Source: Caballeronia sp. (GTDB taxonomy: Bacteria; Pseudomonadota; Gammaproteobacteria; Burkholderiales; Burkholderiaceae). From it: a stretch of 43,002 nucleotides of DNA. Location of the stretch: positions 1 through 43,002 of the forward strand of contig NZ_JAQGMM010000141.1 in NCBI RefSeq assembly GCF_028292365.1, written 5' to 3'. Every line of letters begins with the position of its first letter. The stretch's first letter is position 1. This document shows positions 25,710-34,062 of this stretch, piece by piece. Below the pieces are notes generated by a model. It saw only the letters and a list, made by a program, of their open reading frames with translations, ran no database searches and was not told where the DNA came from. Both the position numbers and the translations under genes were made by a program.

Positions 25710-26620
25710 CCTTGCCTCAAATTAGCGGAACACACGGTTGCGCGGACGCGTCCCGCTCTGGCCGATTGTTTTTCCTCGAACTGAGCGGCGGCCGCATTCA
25801 CTCGATCAATCCAGACGGATCCGATCGCAAGACGATCGTCACGAATTGCCGCCTCCCCGACGGTATCGACGTGGAGCCGGATGCCGGTCATATCTATTGG
25901 ACTAACATGGGTACGATCGGCCTCGATGATGGGTCGATCGAGCGCGCCAATCTCGACGGCAGCAACCGCGTGGTCATCGTCCCGCAAGGCGTCACGCACA
26001 CACCAAAGCAGATTCATCTCGACACGGCTGGCGGCAAGCTCTATTGGTGCGACCGCGAGGGAATGCGCGTGATGCGCGCCAACCTTGACGGCTCTCAAGT
26101 CGAAACGCTGGTCGCGACGGGGCGCGGCGACCAGCACCGGCTCGACCAGACCCGGTGGTGCGTCGGAATCGCTGTCGATCCGAAGCTCGGGAAACTCTAC
26201 TGGACCCAGAAAGGCCTGGACAATGCCGGCCTGGGCCGCATCTTCCGCGCCAACATCGACATCCCGCAGGGCGAAGACCCGGCAAACCGCTCCGACATCG
26301 AGGTGCTGATCGACCGGCTGCCAGAACCCATCGACCTCGAGCTCGACGTGGTGAACCGCGTCCTCTATTGGACTGACCGCGGTGATCCTCCACGCGGCAA
26401 TACCGTCAATCGCGTGGCGATCAATGGAACGGCAGCGCCTGAGATCCTCGTTACGCATCTAATGGAGGGAATCGGCATTGCACTCGACGTTCCCGGTAAT
26501 CGGATGTTCGTCACGGACCTGGCCGGTTCCGTCTATTCCGCTGATCTCGATGGAAAGAACCAGCGAAACTTCCTCTACGCCCAAGGCAATCTCGCCGGCA
26601 TCGCCTATGCCGAAGTCTGA
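25706..26620 (+). CDS. YWTD-repeat beta-propeller protein
   Basis: A 304-residue protein made of LDL-receptor-class B (YWTD) repeats, forming a six-bladed propeller. Repeats are visible as IYWTNMGT, LYWCDREG, LYWTQKGL, LYWTDRGD and FVTDLAGS, each followed by an (R/S)ANLDGS-type segment. No signal peptide is present, so it is cytoplasmic. The function in bacteria is not settled; relatives are SMP-30/lactonase-like, and a lactone or ester hydrolase role is possible. The ATG overlaps the stop of the hydrolase stub, and the dehydrogenase gene follows 22 bp later, so the three are one operon. Confidence 0.85.
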   Translation: MTLPQISGTHGCADASRSGRLFFLELSGGRIHSINPDGSDRKTIVTNCRLPDGIDVEPDAGHIYWTNMGTIGLDDGSIERANLDGSNRVVIVPQGVTHTPKQIHLDTAGGKLYWCDREGMRVMRANLDGSQVETLVATGRGDQHRLDQTRWCVGIAVDPKLGKLYWTQKGLDNAGLGRIFRANIDIPQGEDPANRSDIEVLIDRLPEPIDLELDVVNRVLYWTDRGDPPRGNTVNRVAINGTAAPEILVTHLMEGIGIALDVPGNRMFVTDLAGSVYSADLDGKNQRNFLYAQGNLAGIAYAEV

Positions 26621-26641
26621 CCAAACCATTGGAGAAGTGAC

Positions 26642-27622
26642 ATGACTGATACCACGCCCATCCGTCGCATCGCCGTCATTGGCACCGGCGTGATTGGCGC
26701 CAGTTGGACCGCGCTGTTTCTCGCCAAGGGACTGCAGGTCGTTGCGACGGACATCGCGCCGAACGCAGAAGCGCAACTCAGGACGTTCGTCGAGGCTGCC
26801 TGGCCGGCGCTCAAGAGATTGGGCCTTTCGCCCGGAGCAACGCAAGCGAACCTGACGTTCACGCCGGTGCTCGCGCAAGCGCTCATTGATGCGGACCTCG
26901 TCCAGGAAAACGGGCCCGAGCGGCTCGAATTCAAGCAGAAGCTCTATGGTCAACTCGATGAGCTGCTGCCACCCGACGTGATCATCGCGTCGAGCACGTC
27001 GACCCTCCCCATGAGCAGCATCCAGTTGGGCGCCGCGCTGCATCCCGGGCGCTGCGTCATCGGCCATCCGTTCAATCCGCCGCACTTGATCCCGCTGGTC
27101 GAGATCGTCGGCGGGGCAAAGACCTCCGAAGAGACAATCCTGCGCGCTGAGGCGTTTTACACATCAATCGGAAAGCGGACGGTGCGCCTGCACAAGGAAC
27201 TGCAGGGCCACGTTGCCAACCGTCTGCAGGCCGCGTTGGCGCGTGAGGTCTATTACCTGGTGGCTGAGGGTGTCCTGAGCGCCGCCGACGTCGACACGGC
27301 CCTCTCCTGGGGGCCGGGCCTGCGCTGGGGCGTGATGGGCAACATGATGCTCAATCACCTCGGCGGCGGCCCGGGCGGCATCGAGCACTTCTTCCAGCAG
27401 TTCACCGGCCCGTTGACGGCATCGTGGAAGGACCTCGGTTCGCCGGTGCTGACGCCGGAGGTGCAGAAGAAGCTCATCGACGGTGTCCATGCCGAGGTCG
27501 GATCACGTTCCATTGAGGAGCTGGAGGCGGAACGCGACGAGATGCTGCTCGGACTCATCGAACTGCGCACTAAAGCTATGGACGCGGCCACGTCACGCAA
27601 GGCCGCGGCTCGCGCACGCTGA
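26642..27622 (+). CDS. 3-hydroxyacyl-CoA / carnitine-type dehydrogenase
   Basis: A 326-residue NAD-dependent dehydrogenase. The Rossmann fingerprint is IAVIGTGVIGASW (Gly14, Gly16, Gly19), with Asp at the end of strand 2 (VVATDIAP) indicating NAD. The catalytic region reads SSTSTLPMSS then GHPFNPPHLIPLVEIVGG, with the His-Glu pair of the 3-hydroxyacyl-CoA dehydrogenase/L-carnitine dehydrogenase/lambda-crystallin group. The C-terminal helical domain follows (LQGHVANRLQAALAREVYYL). GGAGAAGTGAC precedes the ATG. The next gene is a CaiB-type CoA-transferase, consistent with oxidation of a hydroxy acid as its CoA thioester or of a carnitine-like compound. The exact substrate is unknown. Confidence 0.88.
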   Translation: MTDTTPIRRIAVIGTGVIGASWTALFLAKGLQVVATDIAPNAEAQLRTFVEAAWPALKRLGLSPGATQANLTFTPVLAQALIDADLVQENGPERLEFKQKLYGQLDELLPPDVIIASSTSTLPMSSIQLGAALHPGRCVIGHPFNPPHLIPLVEIVGGAKTSEETILRAEAFYTSIGKRTVRLHKELQGHVANRLQAALAREVYYLVAEGVLSAADVDTALSWGPGLRWGVMGNMMLNHLGGGPGGIEHFFQQFTGPLTASWKDLGSPVLTPEVQKKLIDGVHAEVGSRSIEELEAERDEMLLGLIELRTKAMDAATSRKAAARAR

Positions 27623-27665
27623 TCGCGGGCAGCTAACACTCCCTAATCGAAATGGATTTTTGTAA

Positions 27666-29171
27666 ATGAACAATTTGACCAAGCTTCGAATCCAAAAAGA
27701 ATCCGATCGGCTCACCGAGACCATTCAATCGAAGCTCGCGAATCCGGAGCAGAGCTCGGATTTCGACCTGCACGGCGCGCTCAATGACGTACTGAAAGAC
27801 GTCGGGTTAACGGCGGCGGACAGCGGTGGCAAGATCACTTTCTACGGCCGGGATCCCATCATTCCCAGCCTCTTCCGGTTCGGCTCCATGCCCGCGATCG
27901 CGCTGGCCGCCAAGGCCGTCGGCGTCGCTGCGCTGTGGCGGCTCCGGACCGGCGAGGAACAGGACATCGAAGTGGATGTTCGCAAGGCGTTGCGGCGCTT
28001 CGCCGGCTTCTTCGATCTGAAATGGGAAACGATCAATGGACGTCCTCCGGTCCTCGAAGTCGATACGAATCTCTTCCGCGAAACCCGCGACGGGCGGCAC
28101 GTCGTGCCCCTGAACGTCTACCCCAGGCTGGCCACCCGCGAGCTCGGCTTGCTCAGGTGCGACGCCAGCCCGGAATCCGTGCGCAACGCTATTCTGCAGT
28201 GGCGCGCCGACGACCTGGAGAATGCGGCGGCGGAGGCCGGCATTGTCATCGCGAAGGTGCGCACTTTCGAGGAATTCCAGAGGGAGCTTCAGTACACGGA
28301 GGTGCTCTCGAGAATGTCGCTGATCACCGTGGAAAAGATCGGCGAAAGTGAGCCGATCCCCTTCAAGAAGGATGGCACCAGTCCGCTGGATGGCATTCGC
28401 GCGCTCGGAATGGGTCACGTGATTGCCGGAGCGGCCATCGGGAGGGACCTCGCTTTGTACGGGGCCGATGTCCTCAATATCTGGCGGCCGCACGATAGCG
28501 AGATCGAGGCGTTCGCGTGGGACGCACAGGTCGGAATGCGCTCAACGATCCTGGATTACTCGAAGGAGGACCGCGCGAGATTCGATCATCTGCTGAAAGA
28601 TGCAGACGTCTTCTTCGCGAACAAGCGTCCGGGCTACCTGGAACGCCATGGTCTTGATGCGGAAGAGCTCAGCGCGAAAAAGCCGGGGTTGATCCACGCG
28701 AATGTCCTGCTTCACGGTGACAAGGGCCCCTGGAAGAATCGTCCGGGATTCGATGAAATCGGCGCAGCCGTCGCGGGGCTGTTCGCCGTCGAAGGTACGC
28801 TCACGCGCCCCAAATCGCCGCCGATCATCCCCATTGTCGACAACGTGGTGGGCTGGCTCGGGACGGTCGGTGTACTCGCGGCGCTGCGCCGGCGTGCGGT
28901 CGAGGGTGGTAGCTATCGAGTCACCGTTTCTTTGACCCGAACCGTGCTCTGGCTCTTCTCGCTCGGCATCTTCGACAGGCACTATGCCCGGGCAACCGCC
29001 GGATCTTCCGGCGAGCACACCAACGTCGCTCCCGACCTGTTTATGGCCGAGACCCCGCTGGGCACGTATCAAGGCATGACCGACCAAGTGGTCTTGTCGA
29101 AGACGCCTGGATCTTTCAGGACGGTGCTCGTGCCACGAGGATCGAGCAAGCCCGAATGGCTGACGCGGTAA
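27666..29171 (+). CDS. Class III (CaiB/BaiF) CoA-transferase
   Basis: A 501-residue CoA-transferase. The CaiB/BaiF part starts near residue 235 (PLDGIRALGMGHVIAGAAIG) and contains LDYSKEDRARFDHLLKDADV, then GPWKNRPGFDEIGAAVAGL. The first 230 residues are a CaiB-like half (KAVGVAALWRLRTGEEQDIE, VPLNVYPRLATRELG), so the protein is a fused two-part form seen in some Burkholderiales and actinobacteria rather than the usual 400-residue enzyme. It should transfer CoA between acids. It lies 43 bp after the dehydrogenase in the same operon and would activate its substrate or release its product. Confidence 0.87.
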   Translation: MNNLTKLRIQKESDRLTETIQSKLANPEQSSDFDLHGALNDVLKDVGLTAADSGGKITFYGRDPIIPSLFRFGSMPAIALAAKAVGVAALWRLRTGEEQDIEVDVRKALRRFAGFFDLKWETINGRPPVLEVDTNLFRETRDGRHVVPLNVYPRLATRELGLLRCDASPESVRNAILQWRADDLENAAAEAGIVIAKVRTFEEFQRELQYTEVLSRMSLITVEKIGESEPIPFKKDGTSPLDGIRALGMGHVIAGAAIGRDLALYGADVLNIWRPHDSEIEAFAWDAQVGMRSTILDYSKEDRARFDHLLKDADVFFANKRPGYLERHGLDAEELSAKKPGLIHANVLLHGDKGPWKNRPGFDEIGAAVAGLFAVEGTLTRPKSPPIIPIVDNVVGWLGTVGVLAALRRRAVEGGSYRVTVSLTRTVLWLFSLGIFDRHYARATAGSSGEHTNVAPDLFMAETPLGTYQGMTDQVVLSKTPGSFRTVLVPRGSSKPEWLTR

Positions 29172-29365
29172 AGTTTCGCGGCCTGCATTTTTGAGAAATT
29201 AGCCAGGAGTGCGATGCGTTACCGTTGATGTTAGTCAGCCTCGACTAGTCCGGACCGTGAAGGGTGGAACTCTTCAGCGGATACCGTAAGGTTGAAATAA
29301 CTTCGCGATGCGCCGACCGCCTCGTGCGGAACGACGACGTTTTGCAAAGTACAGGTTGCTGGTTT

Positions 29366-29590
29366 TTAGTGGCCGGACATAATCACGGTGCCTTGCCCGC
29401 CGGCGAGACTCGCGCCACCGAGAACGACAGCGGCGAGGACATTCAGCTCGCGGCCAACCAGCACATTGGGCGTCACGGACTGAGCGAGTTGGGCCTGCAC
29501 CAGCGACGCGACGCCGGCGGTAAAGTCGAGATACCCGAACGCGATCAGGCTCAGGCGAAGGGACCGAAAACCTACCCCCGCCTTGCGGCC
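29366..29590 (-). pseudogene. Fragment of a sugar ABC-transporter permease (RbsC type)
   Basis: A leftward frame of about 70 residues reads FRSLRLSLIAFGYLDFTAGV, then ASLVQAQLAQSV, TPNVLVGRELNVLAAVVLGG and ASLAGGQGTV before TAA at 29366. This is the conserved cytoplasmic loop and helices of RbsC/LsrC-type permeases (GRELxVLAAVVLGGxSLxGG). Both ends are missing. No ATPase or binding protein is near. Confidence 0.65.
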
Positions 29591-29910
29591 TCCTGATTAC
29601 CACCCAGCGCGGTAGTCAGGAAGCGCCGGTCAACAGCCGGTTCGCGGTCAACGACATGCGAGTGCTGGCGCAGGCTTGTGTAGCTGGACTGGGCATCGCG
29701 CTGCTGCCGCAGTTGATAGTTAAGCCAATCATCGCGCAAGGGAAACCGGTACGCGTGCTGCCAACGTACCGACGCGCCAGCACCGACCTCGGCCTGCAGC
29801 TCGTCTACACGAGCCGCCCACCGGTGCCACCTGCTGTAGCGGTCTTCGCTGAATTTCCCCTGGAGACACGGGGCGAAGCGGTGACAAACCCCTCACAGAA
29901 TCATGCTTGA
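29584..29910 (+). pseudogene. C-terminal remnant of a LysR-type regulator
   Basis: A rightward frame from about 29584 gives RGSQEAPVNSRFAVNDMRVL, then AQACVAGLGIALLPQLIVKP and RRASTDLGLQLVYTSRPPVP, the last part of a LysR effector domain (typical GxGIALLP and the YTSRRxxP end). The DNA-binding domain and first lobe are absent; upstream is the ABC permease fragment on the other strand. It is therefore inactive. Confidence 0.7.
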
Positions 29911-29976
29911 AAATGCTCGCCCGTACTCAAACTCAAACCACTCAAACGAGAAGCTTCAGGACAGATTCAAGTTCTG

Positions 29977-30290
29977 TTAGAAGGCGGCTTCCATTGTTCT
30001 CGCTAACACAAGCGGTGGACGGATTTTCAGTATGTTCGCGCTCGCGCCCGTAGCCGATATCAACACACCCCGTTCTCGCAGGCCATTGACAATCGCTCCC
30101 GCAATGGCTGCATCGACTGCTCTACTGCCACGGTCACGAACCATCTCGACGCCAATGTACACTCCAGCGCCTCGCTCCGGATCGGCGTCGTGACGCTGGT
30201 AACCCCGGAGGCGCTCTCCAGTTCGGGCAAATCCGGACTGCACGTTGTCGGCAATTAACACGTGGTCCTGCTCGACGGGATTCCGCAGGT
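29977..30290 (-). pseudogene. Internally deleted class III aminotransferase remnant
   Basis: A leftward frame reads LIADNVQSGFARTGERL, the PLP-region strand of class III aminotransferases (normally LIADEVQSGFARTG). It then jumps to GAGVYIGVEMVRDRGSRA and NGLRERGVLISATGASANIL plus KIRPPLV, the C-terminal domain. The roughly 100 residues between, including the catalytic Lys, are missing, so an internal deletion is clear. The last residues also degenerate. Confidence 0.65.
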
Positions 30291-30477
30291 ATTTTGACTG
30301 GCCAACTTTGACTCGACGTTTCCACGCCGTCGTTTAAAAAAAAGCTGGCGACGCCCATTGCTTGCAAGGCATGCCGCGCTAATTTTCCTCTCATTCTGCC
30401 CGCTGATGATACGGCTATGGATCACGAACGGCATGGGCCGCAGTGTTCCACTGTCCCGCTACAAGAAGGCACCCGGA

Positions 30478-30984
30478 ATGTTCACCAAGATTCTAGTTGC
30501 AGTTAGTGCAAGCTCGGTTGATACGGTATTGGAATCAGCCATCGACATTGCCAAAAAGTATGATTCACGCATTTTTGCGCTGCACGTGGTCGACCCCACG
30601 CCCTGCGTGATGGGGCCGTGCGACTACGACTTCGGACTGGTTCTGGAAGCGATGGAAGCACATGGACGCGAAATCGTCACCCAAACGACGGATGTGCTGA
30701 ACGACCACTCGCGTCCCGCCGAAACCCGCATGGTCACGCTGCCGATATCGGGTTCCTCGGTGGGCCGAGCGATCGCCTCTGCGGCCAACACGTCCGGTGT
30801 CGACCTGATTCTTCTCGGCGAGCGAAAACCGGGCTGGTGGCGCTGGTTGAGCGAAGACGTTGCCTCGGAGGTACGGCGCCATACGAACACGCCAATTCAG
30901 ATCGTCTCCGGCACAGTGATCGGCAGCTGGACGCGTCGTGCCGCTACACGCTGGACCAAGGCTCCGGCCGCTGATGCCCGATAA
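30478..30984 (+). CDS. Universal stress protein family protein
   Basis: A 168-residue UspA-fold protein: FTKILVAVSASSVDTVLESA at the N-terminus, AIDIAKKYDSRIFALHVVDP (strand-helix-strand), and GVDLILLGERKPGWWRWLSE near the C-terminus. The usual G-2x-G-9x-G(S/T) ATP motif is not kept (GERKPGWWRWLSEDVAS), so it may not bind ATP. The start at 30478 has AGAAGG about 9 nt upstream; the frame extends to 30358 without a better site. A basic tail of about 25 residues (SWTRRAATRWTKAPAADAR) follows the domain. It is monocistronic. Confidence 0.87.
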   Translation: MFTKILVAVSASSVDTVLESAIDIAKKYDSRIFALHVVDPTPCVMGPCDYDFGLVLEAMEAHGREIVTQTTDVLNDHSRPAETRMVTLPISGSSVGRAIASAANTSGVDLILLGERKPGWWRWLSEDVASEVRRHTNTPIQIVSGTVIGSWTRRAATRWTKAPAADAR

Positions 30985-31375
30985 ATTCGGGGTGCCGGTA
31001 TCGATCGCGACATCAATGACTTCAGTCGCATCCCAACACTGCCGCATACATCAAAACCACGCACGCCGCTTCGGAAACAAGCGGCTTTGACCGAATAGCC
31101 CAGGCCGAGCCTCGCAGTGCGCTGACCCGGCTTCAGTGCCGCACGCCTGACAGTCGTCGGACCGAAATTCGCCGATGGCTGACAGGCGAGCCTGCCCTGT
31201 CGTTTGTCTGTCGTTTGTCTGTCGTTTGTCCCATCGCACCGGCCGCGTCCAGGCGATTGCTGTCCGACTACGGCACCGGTGGACTCGTCAGCAATATAAA
31301 AAAATGCCCGCGCTTAACCGCAACCGCTCGCTCAAAGGGCTCGATTACCGAACGGCGACAAGCCTCAAGTTCAAG
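30985..31375. other. Non-coding stretch with an 11-bp tandem array
   Basis: Between the stop of the universal stress gene and the stop of the bestrophin-like gene (convergent). No credible gene. The three-copy repeat at 31197-31229 is its main feature. Confidence 0.35.
31197..31229. repeat. Three perfect tandem copies of an 11-bp unit
   Basis: CTGTCGTTTGT is repeated three times without mismatch (31197-31207, 31208-31218, 31219-31229), followed by a C. The unit is close to one helical turn. It is probably a slippage product between convergent genes; phased protein binding is a less likely alternative. Confidence 0.85.
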
Positions 31376-32137
31376 TTATCGCCCTATGAACTTCAGCGCA
31401 TCCAGCATGGGTGTCTTCGACACATTGACCATTCCCTGAAATGGCGTGTCGAGATCAATGACCACAAACACGGCAGTCGTGGCCGATAAGGCGCAAAGAA
31501 GAAATACCACGCACATGCTCCAGTTTCTTGGCGCACTGAAGCCGAATATGCCGAATATGACCGTCAGCCAGCCAACCAGGACTGCAATGAGCGGAGTTGG
31601 AATCGAACCCCTCCTGTGCTCGAGTGCAAGCCATCGACCCGCAAATATGTTGTCCCACAGTTCCATCGCATGATCACGGAGTTTTTCCTGCGAAGGGCCG
31701 AGAGTCTGTAAAGCGAAAATGCGTCCCTGGATGTCATAGGTACTCTGGAGGATTCCTCGCGACGCAGTCTCTGCGGTCGTTCCCGTTTTGTTGGAAAACA
31801 GGAAGGAGATCCATCGGGCATAGTCGTTCTTTATGTCGACGCGCAGGCTCTCCGCCGATGGGCCAAACTGGGACAGAGTTCGATCCAGCTGGATCATGGC
31901 GACACTATTATGCTGGAGCGCGGTGTTGACCAGGTCGAGCGAGGACTTTCCGGACGAAATCAGCAGGCTAAGCACCAACGCCGACAGCGTCGCCACCAGA
32001 CCCACGGCAATGCGCATCGCGGCAAGCGAGTCTTCCGAGAAATGGTGATCTGCCAGGCTTGCGCGCACATGCGACCCAAGCGCTGCACTCGCAAGAATGA
32101 GCACAAGCACAACGACAGAAAAAACATAGTGATTCAT
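31376..32137 (-). CDS. Bestrophin-like (DUF4239) membrane protein
   Basis: A 253-residue inner-membrane protein with two N-terminal helices (YVFSVVVLVLILASAALG; VGLVATLSALVLSLLIS) and two near the C-terminus (PLIAVLVGWLTVIFGIFGF; VVFLLCALSATTAVFVV). Between them lies a cytoplasmic helical domain with LDRTLSQFGPSAESLRVDIK. The LISSGKSSLDLVNTALQ region and the VLVGWLTVIFGIFG segment are typical of DUF4239 proteins. The role is unknown; relatives are annotated as bestrophin-like without shown channel activity. It stands alone, with GAGG 11 nt before the ATG. Confidence 0.8.
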   Translation of the reverse strand: MNHYVFSVVVLVLILASAALGSHVRASLADHHFSEDSLAAMRIAVGLVATLSALVLSLLISSGKSSLDLVNTALQHNSVAMIQLDRTLSQFGPSAESLRVDIKNDYARWISFLFSNKTGTTAETASRGILQSTYDIQGRIFALQTLGPSQEKLRDHAMELWDNIFAGRWLALEHRRGSIPTPLIAVLVGWLTVIFGIFGFSAPRNWSMCVVFLLCALSATTAVFVVIDLDTPFQGMVNVSKTPMLDALKFIGR

Positions 32138-32315
32138 GTGGAAACGGCCTCGTTCGATCGCCCGGGTTATGACACCTGCGTCGAGCCATCTTGGCAGCTA
32201 TGCTGCAGATTATATGACCGGAGGCGCAAAGGCTATGCGTTACGGGCGCTCGACCTGGCGGGTCCCACGGACGGCGAACCGAGTGTTCCAAGGGCCAATC
32301 AGGCGTGGCAATGTG

Positions 32316-32346
32316 AAAAAGCGAAGCCGCCCAGCATGTGGGCGGC
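32316..32346 (-). terminator. Intrinsic terminator candidate
   Basis: On the minus strand GCCGCCC and GGGCGGC (32340-32346 and 32326-32332) form a perfect 7-bp GC stem with a 7-nt loop, followed by TTCGCTTTTTC. This has the form of a rho-independent terminator for transcription from the 32686 gene, isolating the bestrophin-like gene. Confidence 0.55.
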
Positions 32347-32450
32347 GCTGACCGCAAGTACGGTGATTGGTCGTAAGCACGCGTTGCCTCGCTGGGCTGA
32401 CATGGACCGTTGCATTGCAGGAACGCCGGAATATGACGCTCCCGCGCGTG

Positions 32451-32471
32451 CGGGTAGCGGACAGCTACCCG
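32451..32471 (-). terminator. Hairpin just after the stop of the 32686 gene
   Basis: CGGGTAGC (32451-32458) and GCTACCCG (32464-32471) are perfect 8-bp complements with a 5-nt loop, 12 bp beyond the stop codon. No T-run follows. It is probably an mRNA 3'-end stabiliser or weak terminator. Confidence 0.4.
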
Positions 32472-32482
32472 TCGCGACACAC

Positions 32483-32686
32483 TTACGAATCCAGATCGGC
32501 GACGAAACCACCACAAGGCGTGTCCGATGCCGGCTTGTGATGGAATCTACGCTTTCCCAGCGTGCTGTCCGTATGGAACGCATCGGGACATTCCGCCTTC
32601 AATTTTTCGATTATCATCTCAACGTGCTCGATGCCGATCTTTGACGCATTAATCAATTCAATTTGATAAGGATGGCTGATCTTCAT
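32483..32686 (-). CDS. Small hypothetical protein (67 aa)
   Basis: A 67-residue protein, MKISHPYQIELINASKIGIE, then HVEMIIEKLKAECPDAF and a His/Lys-rich middle, without membrane segment or signal. A weak purine-rich ribosome binding site (GGACGATAGG) precedes the ATG. Strong hairpins follow the stop, which supports a real transcript. I do not recognise the family. Confidence 0.5.
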   Translation of the reverse strand: MKISHPYQIELINASKIGIEHVEMIIEKLKAECPDAFHTDSTLGKRRFHHKPASDTPCGGFVADLDS

Positions 32687-32752
32687 GGCCTATCGTCCTA
32701 ACGGAAATGACACAGTAAAATATAAGCGGTGAAAAATTAAGTGTGGGGACGA

Positions 32753-33082
32753 TCAGCTGTGTTTGAACAGCGCAATTCGACCGCTCTTGTACAGGTCTCG
32801 GACTTTACTCGCCAACGGTGCCTTCGGCGTCTGCGTGCACTCGCCAACGATCGCGGCTACCGGAGTGGCGACATCGACGACCGTTGTCACGGTTTCGCTT
32901 ACGCCCAGCTTGTCGACACCTGATACCCAGTAGACAAGCGCCGGCTTGTAGGCGTCGTCGACGGCGAGGAAATCTCCGCAGCTCATTTGTGCGGGGGTGA
33001 CGGGCTTTGCGGTTTGCGCAAGAGCAAAGGGAGATACACAAAGACCGGCCAAAACAGCGATCGCAGTTGCAAGGCGTTTCAT
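32753..33082 (-). CDS. HdeA-family periplasmic acid-stress chaperone-like protein
   Basis: A 109-residue exported protein. A signal peptide is clear (basic MKR, hydrophobic TAIAVLAGLCVSPFALA, cleavage near residue 22). The mature part has the HdeA/HdeB pattern SCGDFLAVDDAYKPALVYW with Cys35, and a second Cys82 (VGECTQTP) that would form the single disulfide. HdeA proteins unfold at low pH in the periplasm and prevent aggregation. GGAG lies 6 nt before the ATG. Only one hde-type gene is present here. Confidence 0.85.
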   Translation of the reverse strand: MKRLATAIAVLAGLCVSPFALAQTAKPVTPAQMSCGDFLAVDDAYKPALVYWVSGVDKLGVSETVTTVVDVATPVAAIVGECTQTPKAPLASKVRDLYKSGRIALFKHS

Positions 33083-33355
33083 AACATTCTCCAGATGGTG
33101 TCGCGGCTCTTGCCACCTTCGCGGCGGTAGAGTCCCGCTTGTTGATAACTCAATACTCCCGGTTTCGAGGATGACTGCCCGGGGCTGATAGTGGGCACCC
33201 TCTCGAATCCGGCACAGGTACTACGCAATGAATCTTGTCAGGGCTTGTTCGACGCAAGTGCCGGTGCACGTTGACTGGATACATCGTAGAGGCGGTAAGT
33301 TAGGGGAGAATTACGTCGCCGCCTTCGACCGCATACAACGGACTTCGCGTCGGTA

Positions 33356-33904
33356 TTACCAGTAGCCGAAAGGTTGCGGATAACCATAAACAGGCTGCGC
33401 GGGCACAAGGACAGGCGGCGGTGCGTACATTGGCGCGGTTGCATAGGCGGCCGGGTGGGTGATCTGATTACCCTTGGACGCCATGCATTGCGAATACGCG
33501 GCGTCGTAGCGCGCTTGCAGACTGGCCGATGTGGCCTGAGCGCCGTTGGCGCCCACGGCGCTGCCAAGCAGCAAGCCAGCGCCAGCGCCGATCGCAGCGC
33601 CTATACCGGCATCGCCAGCTGCCGCGCCGAAAAGCGCGCCTGCTGCCGCGCCGCCTACCGTGCCGATTGCTCCGGTGCGTAGACCGTCATTGGCCGCTGC
33701 CGCCGAAGGTTGAGAGGCATTGTCAGAGCGGAATGCATAATCCCTGCACGCGTAATCTTCCTGCTGGAATTTGCTCAGCGATTCTCCTCTTGGCGGCAAC
33801 GCGACCACGGTAGGGCCTGAGGGAGGAATAACGGCGCACCCGGTCAAGGCCAGGGCGACCAGGCACAAAGGAGTTGCCACGCACACAAGTTGTAAACGTT
33901 TCAT
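33356..33904 (-). CDS. Glycine-zipper outer-membrane lipoprotein
   Basis: A 182-residue lipoprotein, start at 33904 (MKRLQLVCVA). The signal peptide ends with the lipobox ALTGC (Cys23). After a short soluble region (QQEDYACRDYAFRSDNAS) comes a glycine-zipper segment with many small residues (GGAAAGALFGAAAGDAGIGA, GAGAGLLLGSAVGANGA), then YDAAYSQCMASKGNQI and a Pro/Tyr-rich tail (PQPFGYW). This is the YMGG-like Gly-zipper family common in Burkholderiales; the function is probably envelope integrity. The frame runs on to 33928. Confidence 0.85.
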   Translation of the reverse strand: MKRLQLVCVATPLCLVALALTGCAVIPPSGPTVVALPPRGESLSKFQQEDYACRDYAFRSDNASQPSAAAANDGLRTGAIGTVGGAAAGALFGAAAGDAGIGAAIGAGAGLLLGSAVGANGAQATSASLQARYDAAYSQCMASKGNQITHPAAYATAPMYAPPPVLVPAQPVYGYPQPFGYW

Positions 33905-34062
33905 GATGGTGATATCCGGTGAGTACATAGATGGGATAGTGACGTCGAAGAATTAGCGCTGAATTACTTCACGGTGATTGAGGATCCCTTGGTGCCGGAA
34001 ACTGCCCGGTCAATCGCTAACCAGTTCCATTCATTGATGAAACTCGCGCTCGACGACGCAAA

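Larger units (their letters stand above)
32138..32482. other. Non-coding region with two strong hairpins
   Basis: Between two leftward genes. No credible protein. It contains hairpins at 32326-32346 and 32451-32471, both placed as 3'-end signals of the 32686 gene. Confidence 0.4.

Noticed and set aside
31197-31229. CRISPR or origin iterons
   Set aside because: There are three 11-bp units with no spacers and no replication gene or AT-rich region beside them. Slippage is simpler.
31910-32644. 244-codon open frame on the plus strand
   Set aside because: It crosses the start of the bestrophin-like gene, the hairpins and the small 32686 gene in antisense, and shows no domain or ribosome binding site.
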